A stretch of DNA of 13,406 nucleotides. Source: JBLIAZ01 sp047631875 (GTDB lineage: Bacteria > Bacteroidota > Bacteroidia > Flavobacteriales_C > GCA-002722245). The stretch spans positions 1-13,406 of the forward strand of contig JBLIAZ010000055.1 of assembly GCA_047631875.1 (NCBI GenBank), read 5' to 3'. A program made the translations under genes and the position numbers. Of the stretch, positions 5,727 through 11,982 are shown one piece after another. The notes beneath the pieces were generated by a model. The model was not told where the DNA came from. It made no database searches and saw nothing but the letters and a program-made list of their open reading frames with translations. Position 1 is the first letter of the stretch, and each line of letters opens with the position of its first letter.

Positions 5727-7931
5727 ATGAACAATAAAATCACAACGCTTTTAAGTGTATTTATCATTCTCACTTCTTTACTGTGTGAAGCTCAAGAAAA
5801 AAGCAGGTCCGAACTTAGGAAGGAGCAAAAACATAAACAAAAAGTAGATGCTGCCTACGAGAGTGATTCGCCTGAGTTTTCTGAAATAAAAGTTCCAGTA
5901 AGATATAAAAACCACAGTATTGTTGTGCTAGCCAAACAAATTGAGTACTCTTTTTTGTACGATTACGCATCTATATTAGATGAATCTAAGATAATTTACA
6001 AAGAGAAAGTAAGAATGCGGATCAAACTACAAGACAATGCAGCAATAACAGCATTTTCTGAATTTTACTTTTACGGAGATGATTCAAAAAAATATATCAG
6101 AATTATAAAACCAGATGGTGAAAAAATAGACTTGGATTTAAGTAAAGCGATTAAAGTAACTAGTGGTGTACCTGATCATTTTAAATCGTACAGCTTAAAT
6201 GCTGGGATTACCTATAAAAAAATGGCAATACCTAATTTAGAGGTCAATGACATTCTAGACTATTCCTTCTCAACTAAAAAGACCTTTACAGATCCAGAAG
6301 TGGCATTTGTTGCTTTTCCAAAACTGATAATCCCTATTCAAACTAGTAATGCAATATTATATCAAAAAACAATTTTTGAAAGTGATAAAGTATGTCTTCT
6401 CACCACGAGGAGTGTAAATGGAGCTCCAGAGCTACAAAGAATTCCTGGCCAAGATGGATCAACTAAAGTAGGTAAAATGTATTTTGAAGTCAGAAATCAA
6501 GAGCCAACTAAAAAAGAAGAATTTGATTACCCTTTAATGCATATCCCGTATATAAAATTTCAAGTAGTATATAATCGAGGTTCCAATCGGAAAAAATTAA
6601 CGCATTATTTTCGTCCAAATGAGCAAGGAGAAATTAGAAGGACTGTGGGTATAATTGACATACAAACTGAAGTTCAAAGAATTCTAGACAAGGCCGAATC
6701 AAGTTTATGGATCAAATCCTATGCGAAAGGTATCATAAAAGACATGGCGAAGTACAATCCTACCGTAACTGAAAAGACGGAATACTTGCAAAAATGTTAT
6801 TACATGGCTAGGACGAAGCTTCACTATAGTAATTGGCATTCAAGCATGTCAGACGAGCAGTTCGTTCGATTTTGGCAATTGATTTGTGAACATAATAATT
6901 GGGGAATTGAAATTGGAATAGCGTATCCTAAAGCAATTGGGAAAATTGAAAACATCACTTCGTTATATGAAATAGATTTATTTGTAATAGTGGATGAAAT
7001 GACAATTTTCAACTCCTCTAGTAAAAATAAACCGTTCAAATATTCTCCAAATTGGGTCGAGGGAACTTCGGCCTATATTTATTCACAAAACGAAAGTGCT
7101 TCTTCAAAAATTAAAAGATTTCATATTAATAGCAGCTCCTTCAGTGAAAATAGCTTTCGCGAAGAGCAAAAAATTACCCTAGATTTTAAAACCAAAAAAG
7201 CAGTAATTATTGATACAATATTTTCAACTGGTCATTGTAAAAGTTATTATCGAAAAGCAGTATTCTATGAAGAAGACTTGTATCAACATCATCACTTATT
7301 GACAGGTATTCCCAAAAAGAAGGAAAAACAGAAAAGAAAAAACAGAGGTAATAAATTTAAATTGCAAGAAATTGCAAGAGTAAATAAGGAAAAAGAGGAT
7401 AAAATCTTCAGAAAAAAAACAGAGCTAATTAAAACTAGTTTACATGAAGATGGCTGCACGATCGACTCAATTACCTCTTTTTCATTAATTAAAGATGGTC
7501 GCTCTGAACTTTTTCCAGAAAGAGTGTACTCAATTGATTTTGAGGTTAATGATTTAATACAAAAGGTTGGTAATAATTACCTTTTCAGCCTTGGTAAGCT
7601 TATAGGAAACTATTTTGAAGTTGAAAAAAGGCACAGTGTAAGGCAAAACGATGTCTATTTCAGTTATGAAAAAACACATCAACTTTCTTACAGAATAGCA
7701 ATTCCAGAAGGATACAAGCCTGCAGGAGTGAATAACTTGCTTAAAAGGATTGATAATTCTGCTATGCTACTAGAAATTACTGCCACAACAACTGATAAAG
7801 AGGTAATTGTGAACTATTCTGTTTCTTACAAGGCAAGTACGGTTAAAAGAGAAAAGTGGAATGAGGTTTTGGATGTTTTAACTTCAGTTCAAGACTTTTA
7901 CGAATCAAAAATTATGTTCAAAAAAATATAA
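5727..7931 (+). CDS. DUF3857-like exported protein with degenerate transglutaminase-like region
   Basis: This 734-residue protein has a signal peptide ending near CEA at residue 22. Residues ~60-280 look like a DUF3857 domain (KEKVRMRIKL, FYFYGDDSKKYIRI, KPDGEKIDLDL, LEVNDILDYSF). Residues ~340-450 resemble the transglutaminase helix and strands (YLQKCYYMARTKLHYSNW, QLICEHNNWGIEIGIAYP), but the GDCK catalytic-cysteine motif is missing: SMSDEQFVRFW (373-383) stands near its place, and no His/Asp pair is evident. A lysine-rich, probably disordered insert follows at ~529-575, then a beta-rich C-terminal part. It is most likely a pseudoenzyme partner or scaffold for the upstream active protein, from which it is separated by 9 bp. 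There is no counterpart in the left cassette. Fold assignment is by alignment by eye. Confidence 0.8.
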   Translation: MNNKITTLLSVFIILTSLLCEAQEKSRSELRKEQKHKQKVDAAYESDSPEFSEIKVPVRYKNHSIVVLAKQIEYSFLYDYASILDESKIIYKEKVRMRIKLQDNAAITAFSEFYFYGDDSKKYIRIIKPDGEKIDLDLSKAIKVTSGVPDHFKSYSLNAGITYKKMAIPNLEVNDILDYSFSTKKTFTDPEVAFVAFPKLIIPIQTSNAILYQKTIFESDKVCLLTTRSVNGAPELQRIPGQDGSTKVGKMYFEVRNQEPTKKEEFDYPLMHIPYIKFQVVYNRGSNRKKLTHYFRPNEQGEIRRTVGIIDIQTEVQRILDKAESSLWIKSYAKGIIKDMAKYNPTVTEKTEYLQKCYYMARTKLHYSNWHSSMSDEQFVRFWQLICEHNNWGIEIGIAYPKAIGKIENITSLYEIDLFVIVDEMTIFNSSSKNKPFKYSPNWVEGTSAYIYSQNESASSKIKRFHINSSSFSENSFREEQKITLDFKTKKAVIIDTIFSTGHCKSYYRKAVFYEEDLYQHHHLLTGIPKKKEKQKRKNRGNKFKLQEIARVNKEKEDKIFRKKTELIKTSLHEDGCTIDSITSFSLIKDGRSELFPERVYSIDFEVNDLIQKVGNNYLFSLGKLIGNYFEVEKRHSVRQNDVYFSYEKTHQLSYRIAIPEGYKPAGVNNLLKRIDNSAMLLEITATTTDKEVIVNYSVSYKASTVKREKWNEVLDVLTSVQDFYESKIMFKKI

Positions 7932-7943
7932 ACCAATTAAAAT

Positions 7944-8402
7944 ATGAAAACTCATTTTGCATCCATCTCTCTAATGATGATACTTTTATTTACTTCTTCT
8001 TGTGAGAAAGAAGCATTGCCAGATTACATGGTTGGCAATTGGTCCGGTACTGTACAAACCATAACTACTGATTGGAATAATACAAATGATGTCCTATCTA
8101 GTTCAGGAGCAGCAGATGTTTATTTCACCTTTAATACAGATGGGAGTTTTTCCCAATCAAATTCTCGTAGTTGGCACACTTCAGGATCTTGGCTGTCCTC
8201 AGATTTAAACTTTGCATTTTCGTTTGGGTACCGCGATACTAAAGTATTGTTCGACAGGGTCATTGACAGCACTAATGTTCAATTGTGGTTATCGGAAAGC
8301 GTGAGTGAAACAAGTTCGAGAGATCGTTTTGGATATTATCAAGAGAGCTATGAAGTAAGAGAGTTTTTAATATTTTCACTTACAAAAGACACAGTGCAGT
8401 AA
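7944..8402 (+). CDS. Small lipocalin-like lipoprotein (right cassette copy)
   Basis: This 152-residue protein has a lipoprotein signal peptide with the lipidated cysteine at residue 20 (FTSSC). The mature part has VGNWSGTVQT, YFTFNTDGSFSQS, TSGSWLSSDLNFAF and VLFDRVIDSTNVQLWL, each matching in order the lipoprotein at 561-1004. The pattern suggests a small beta-barrel of the lipocalin-like type found in many Bacteroidota lipoproteins. It is the last gene of the run, 12 bp after the pseudoenzyme gene. Position in the operon and membrane anchoring suggest it works with the other three products; the ligand is unknown. A strong terminator appears only about 370 bp further on. Confidence 0.87.
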   Translation: MKTHFASISLMMILLFTSSCEKEALPDYMVGNWSGTVQTITTDWNNTNDVLSSSGAADVYFTFNTDGSFSQSNSRSWHTSGSWLSSDLNFAFSFGYRDTKVLFDRVIDSTNVQLWLSESVSETSSRDRFGYYQESYEVREFLIFSLTKDTVQ

Positions 8403-8713
8403 CAAGCTTGTGTTGTGAAAGCCTCTTATAAATTTTCTGACAGTAATTTTACTATATTATCTCAATTCATGGGAGAGTGCATTCCATTTGGCAACTATCT
8501 ACGTATGTAAATGCGATTTTTGACGAGAATCTCCGTAAAACAAATGATAATTTTAACTGCGCACAAATTTCTAGTGATTTGAATACAAAGCTATCGTTTG
8601 GGGCAACAAACCTCATTCCGCCGATTGAAAATCCCTCAATCAAAGTAGAAATCAGCATTACTGGATTTAACGTAAACAAGAAGGAAATGCCTTTATTTGA
8701 GCTTCAATATTAT

Positions 8714-8762
8714 CTCCAATATCCTCCCTCAAAAAGTTCGATATTTTACCCGTCTTGGATAC
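8714..8762 (+). repeat. Direct repeat module, copy B
   Basis: This 49-base copy of the module at 2679-2726 has the same orientation and again lies directly before a terminator hairpin. With copy A it brackets the complete plus-strand operon as direct repeats about 6 kb apart. Confidence 0.8.
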
Positions 8763-8773
8763 TCAAAATCGAA

Positions 8774-8807
8774 AAGTCCTGTAAACATTAGTTTGCAGGA
8801 CTTTTTT
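8774..8807 (+). terminator. Strong rho-independent terminator
   Basis: AAGTCCTGTAAAC (8774-8786) pairs with GTTTGCAGGACTT (8791-8803) over 13 bp with one G-T wobble and a 4-base loop, followed by a T-run to 8807. The A-rich left flank gives it a weaker terminator form on the minus strand too. It can end the envelope operon and may also stop readthrough from the convergent Fic gene. Its inner stem (CTG.AAAC / GTTTGCAG) resembles the hairpin at 2730-2756. Confidence 0.85.
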
Positions 8808-8934
8808 GTTTTAACCTAAGCGGGACAATAAATTCAATAATTCAGCTTGAATGAGCCGCTATCTTTGAGTTGCCATTTGGTTCGAGGTAAACCATTGCTG
8901 AAGATCGAAAAATATCAAGCTTAGCTTAAAGAAC

Positions 8935-9972
8935 TTAGCGCTTGTTGTACTTAGTATTTCTTTTGTCCCCAGTTTTTTCAATCAATTTTTGTTTAACCGC
9001 TTCTGCTAAATCTCGACTTGCGGTAGGACTGGAAATTGACTTGAAAAACTTCAAATAATCTGATCTTGTAAATTCTCCTTTGACTTGCTCTAGAAAGATA
9101 CGAATTCGATCATCCACATTTAACGTAATCTCTTTTTGATTCAAATACGGCTCCAACGATTCATTAATAACATTTAACATAAAAAGAATAAAATCGGTGG
9201 ATTCTCCCTTTTTGTCCGAACGAGCTAGTGCATCATAATATCCACTTTGATATTTGGCAATGATTGTTTCAAAAGGAATGTATTGGAAAATGGGAAATGA
9301 GTTTATCAAAATTAAAGTATTCCATAGCCTACCCATTCTGCCATTACCATCTGAAAAGGGATGAATAAATTCGAGTTCATAATGAAAAACTAATGATTTG
9401 ATCAAATCGTGATCCTTATTGTCCTTGAGGTAAAGAAAAAGATCATTAATTAATTTAGATACCAATTCAGCCGGGGGAGCCAAATGTTCAACTTTATTTC
9501 CCTTCACTATTCCTACTCCACTTAATCGGTACTTTCCAGCATCGGGAATTAGGTCATGAGTCAAATTTTTGTGCGCTTCTAAGAAGTCCTTTTCACTTTT
9601 ATAACTCCAAGTATCTATAGCATCATATACCTTAATTGCGTTATTGACTTCAAGAATGTCTTTTTGTGGACCTAAAACTCTCTTGTTCTCAAGAATCGAT
9701 GTTATTTGATCCTCAGTTAAGGTGTTGCCTTCAATTTTAAGCGACGCGTGAATTGTTTTAATTCTATTTTGCTTCCTTAATTCAGGCGAACTTTTGCCAA
9801 TATATTGAGTGTGAATTCGACCTACTTTTTCAGTAATTTCTATGACAAGATTTAATATTTCAGTAGTTATTTTATAGGGTGGTGTAATCATTTCATTTTT
9901 ATGGAGAGATTTGTCAGCATTATTCTTGAATTCATTAACACGTTTGAAAGTATTTTTCTTTGCGAAGAACAT
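8935..9972 (-). CDS. Fic family protein (probable AMP transferase) with C-terminal winged helix
   Basis: Numbering is for the 345-residue frame. The Fic core HPFSDGNGRMGR occupies 204-215, with catalytic His204 and the GNGR anion-binding loop. An N-terminal inhibitory motif SLKIEGN (77-83) matches the (S/T)xxxE(G/N) helix of class II Fic proteins, in which the inhibitory segment lies on the same chain. Residues ~290-345 (FTRSDYLKFFKSISSPTASRDL...) look like a winged helix-turn-helix. Fic enzymes usually transfer AMP from ATP to a hydroxyl of a target protein; the target here is unknown. MITPPYKIT at residue 28 (ATG at 9891) is the usual kind of start for this family, so the first 27 residues may not be translated. 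No antitoxin gene is adjacent. It is convergent with the envelope operon. Confidence 0.93.
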   Translation of the reverse strand: MFFAKKNTFKRVNEFKNNADKSLHKNEMITPPYKITTEILNLVIEITEKVGRIHTQYIGKSSPELRKQNRIKTIHASLKIEGNTLTEDQITSILENKRVLGPQKDILEVNNAIKVYDAIDTWSYKSEKDFLEAHKNLTHDLIPDAGKYRLSGVGIVKGNKVEHLAPPAELVSKLINDLFLYLKDNKDHDLIKSLVFHYELEFIHPFSDGNGRMGRLWNTLILINSFPIFQYIPFETIIAKYQSGYYDALARSDKKGESTDFILFMLNVINESLEPYLNQKEITLNVDDRIRIFLEQVKGEFTRSDYLKFFKSISSPTASRDLAEAVKQKLIEKTGDKRNTKYNKR

Positions 9973-10132
9973 TACCGTTGGAATTATTACTGTTTAATAA
10001 GGAAAGTGAGTCTGAGCTAGGTCAACTCTCAGATGATTAGATAACGTAGTCAACACCGCTGTTATATGGTTCAAGGTTTATCCCGTCAAGGGTACAGATG
10101 GATGAAAAGACTAAGTGGGACTCGTGACCAAC

Positions 10133-10145
10133 GGGAACAATTCCC
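10133..10145. promoter_or_regulatory. Small dyad, possible operator
   Basis: GGGAA-CAA-TTCCC is a perfect 5-bp inverted repeat with a 3-base centre. It ends 11 bp upstream of the candidate -7 element at 10157-10164, in the space between the divergent Fic gene and the T9SS gene. The position suits an operator, but a dyad this short can occur by chance. Confidence 0.3.
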
Positions 10146-10156
10146 AGAAAAATTCA

Positions 10157-10164
10157 TACCTTTG
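10157..10164 (+). promoter_or_regulatory. Candidate Bacteroidota -7 promoter element
   Basis: TACCTTTG fits the Bacteroidota -7 consensus TAnnTTTG and lies 22 bp upstream of the ATG at 10187, which would give a short leader. No clear TTG -33 element lies about 19-21 bp upstream, so the call is tentative. Confidence 0.45.
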
Positions 10165-10186
10165 AAAATCGATTAATCCCAAATAA

Positions 10187-11254
10187 ATGAAACCATTATT
10201 CTCACTATTTCTAGCATTAAGTTTTTCATTTTCTGTCTATAGTAAACAGCACGATTGGATTCAATATACGTCCTCAACTTCTTTCAAGAGTGATAGTATT
10301 ACACCTTTCAGCTGGACTGAAAACACATTTGATAATCAATGTCGTAAAATTGAATCAACGTCATTCTTTGCAGGACCGCTAATAAAGCATGAAAGAGATT
10401 TCGTATATAATGGTCGAACAGCATCTTTTTTTGTAGACAGTTACAGCAGTGGGCAATTAGATTATACCAAAAAACATGAGGTAAGCTATAGTGACAGCAA
10501 CTGGATTCAAACCACTTTGGAAATCATAATTGACATGATTTCCAATCAGGAAGAATCGCGGATTGAATACCAATACGATAGTCAAGGAAGACAAATAGAA
10601 AAAAAGAAATTCTACTATGGGGCTCTGGTAGAGCATTCTACCAACTACAATTATGTAGGAAGAAGTGCCACATACGATTACAATTCATACGCTTTGGACG
10701 GAATCTTGAATTACAGTGTAACAAATAATGTCACCTATTGTGATCTCAATTGGATTCAAAAATCATTAGATATTGAATATGAACCAGATGGCATCAATGA
10801 AAATAGGCGGACTGAAGTCACTTATGATAGCCAAGGAAGAAAGACAAATCAAAAGTTCTATACTGATGGGTCACTTACTATGGAAGAAAGGAATTTTATA
10901 TATGATGGACACATTGCTGACTTTACACATGACACCTATTTCCTAGGAACCTTAAATCAAATAAATAAAGGCAGAATTATCTATAAAAACAATGGTAACC
11001 TGTCTTTTGAGAAAAAAAAAGAGGTACTCATCACGGCGCATCCCAACCCAACATTAGGTCAATTCAAAATAACTAGTAGCAACCTTTTGAAGACAATTTC
11101 AATATACAACCAGTTGGGACAAGAACTATTAATAATCGCTGTGAATGGTTATAGCGCAAGTATAGACTTAACTGGTCACAATAAGGGAGTGTACATAGCT
11201 CAAGTGGAACAAAGTCATAAAATGGAAACTGTAAAGATTTTATTATCGAAATAA
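10187..11254 (+). CDS. T9SS-secreted protein with three ~82-residue repeats
   Basis: This 355-residue protein has a signal peptide (MKPLFSLFLALSFSFSVYS). Residues ~48-270 hold three tandem units of 82-83 residues starting near Phe48, Tyr130 and Tyr213. Each opens with YDSQGRK or a variant, then has a FY.G.L segment, a NF.Y.GR.A segment and a DSY..G.LNY segment; the first two continue to (S/T)Y.D.NWIQ. The third unit is cut short at ~270. Residues ~281-355 are a T9SS type A sorting domain (AHPNPTLGQFKI..., IYNQLGQELL, L..GVYIAQVE, VKILLSK). It is thus exported by the Sec system and then across the outer membrane, and held on the surface or released. The repeats distantly recall YD/RHS-type Bacteroidota repeats; function is unknown. 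It has its own upstream region and convergent neighbours. Confidence 0.9.
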   Translation: MKPLFSLFLALSFSFSVYSKQHDWIQYTSSTSFKSDSITPFSWTENTFDNQCRKIESTSFFAGPLIKHERDFVYNGRTASFFVDSYSSGQLDYTKKHEVSYSDSNWIQTTLEIIIDMISNQEESRIEYQYDSQGRQIEKKKFYYGALVEHSTNYNYVGRSATYDYNSYALDGILNYSVTNNVTYCDLNWIQKSLDIEYEPDGINENRRTEVTYDSQGRKTNQKFYTDGSLTMEERNFIYDGHIADFTHDTYFLGTLNQINKGRIIYKNNGNLSFEKKKEVLITAHPNPTLGQFKITSSNLLKTISIYNQLGQELLIIAVNGYSASIDLTGHNKGVYIAQVEQSHKMETVKILLSK

Positions 11255-11286
11255 TTCCAAATACGATTATTTACAGCAACCCTCTT

Positions 11287-11315
11287 CGAACTCGTTCGGG
11301 CGGAACTCGCCGCAG
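11287..11315. repeat. GC-rich block with small inverted repeats
   Basis: In an otherwise AT-rich region this stretch contains CGAAC-TC-GTTCG (11287-11298) followed by GGCG-GAACT-CGCC (nearby 4-bp stem), with GAACTCG occurring twice. No T-tract follows. It lies between two convergent genes, where REP-like or terminator hairpins are common, but only one copy is present in this window. Confidence 0.4.
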
Positions 11316-11580
11316 GCAATTCCCACAATCGACTGTTACCGAGCAATAACTATTTTTTTATAAATTGTCCCCGCATCAGTCATAGCAATCACAAAATACA
11401 ATCTTCTTTTTAAATTCCTCAAATTAATATTGACATTCGTGGATTGCAAACTGTTTTCTTCAAATACGATTTTCCCGTTTTGATCAAATACATTAATCCA
11501 CAAAAGTTGATTACTGCTTGAAATTTGAAAAATTCCCGATGAAGGATTTGGACTAATGATTAATTCTTGCTGTAAATCAC

Positions 11581-11588
11581 CCTCATTT
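11581..11588. repeat. 8-bp target-site duplication, left
   Basis: CCTCATTT directly abuts the left terminal repeat of the miniature element and is identical to 11738-11745. Confidence 0.85.
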
Positions 11589-11737
11589 GGTTCTGTCGCA
11601 TTAAGATTTATTCATGTTTTAGTACGAAATCCTTCGATTATTAAAACCCTTATTTACTAGCCATCAGTAGTTTAACTTTTTATGAAATTGAAAATATTGA
11701 CGGTTTTTGTATAGTTATAGCTTAATGCGACAGAGCC
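11589..11737. mobile_element. IS6-like miniature inverted-repeat element (149 bp)
   Basis: The ends are GGTTCTGTCGCATTAAG (11589-11605) and its inverted partner CTTAATGCGACAGAGCC (11721-11737), matching at 16 of 17 positions. Identical 8-bp sequences CCTCATTT flank both ends. Short terminal repeats of the GG..CTGT.GCA type with an 8-bp target duplication are characteristic of the IS6 family. The 115-bp interior has no transposase frame, so this is a non-autonomous derivative that would depend on a full element elsewhere. The perfect duplication suggests fairly recent insertion. The target was already, or has since become, a decaying T9SS cargo gene. Confidence 0.85.
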
Positions 11738-11745
11738 CCTCATTT
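11738..11745. repeat. 8-bp target-site duplication, right
   Basis: CCTCATTT directly follows the right terminal repeat of the miniature element and is identical to 11581-11588. Confidence 0.85.
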
Positions 11746-11982
11746 GAGGTAGCAAGCTATAAATCAAGTATATCGGAGTTCGTAAAATTAGAACCAATTT
11801 ACTGGTACAATAGCGGGGAATCAAAAATAAAATGACTGACCTAGGAATACCTAAATGGAAACGAATTTACCTATTAAATTAGGGTGTAAAAATGAAAGCT
11901 TCAGATTGTTTTGGCTAAACGTTTATCCATGCAACAAGACCACTTTTAATGTAATTTGTTGATGGCTAATGCGCAGTGCTTG

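Larger units (their letters stand above)
8403..8934. other. Convergent intergenic region (532 bp)
   Basis: The region lies between the end of the envelope operon (plus) and the end of the Fic gene (minus). It holds repeat copy B and a strong terminator. A 104-codon frame at 8477-8791 runs through both, starts with GTG and has no recognisable motif, so I do not call it a gene. Nothing recognisable was seen at 8403-8713 or 8811-8934. Confidence 0.65.
11336..11798 (-). pseudogene. Relic of a T9SS cargo gene: C-terminal sorting domain
   Basis: On the minus strand an open frame without a start codon runs from the TGA at 11612-11614 to the TAA at 11336-11338. It encodes ~91 residues with ELIISPNPSSGIFQIS, INVFDQNGKIVFEEN and IVIAR at the end, a typical T9SS type A sorting domain. 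The adjoining passenger domain is missing. Removing the 149-bp element at 11589-11737 and one target duplication joins this frame in phase with a further stretch (GSNFTNSDILDL-stop-LATSNEG) that has in-frame stops at 11757-11759 and 11799-11801. The gene is therefore decayed as well as interrupted. It cannot be expressed as a secreted protein in this form. Confidence 0.8.
11255..11982. other. Convergent region with gene relic and miniature element (728 bp)
   Basis: The region holds a short GC-rich block, a decayed minus-strand T9SS cargo gene and an IS6-like miniature element, each listed separately. At 11799-11982 I see no gene, repeat or clear terminator. Confidence 0.75.

Noticed and set aside
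8477..8791. 104-codon plus-strand frame after the envelope operon
   Set aside because: It starts with GTG, shows no recognisable motif or signal peptide, and runs through the shared repeat into the terminator stem, so it is probably not a gene.
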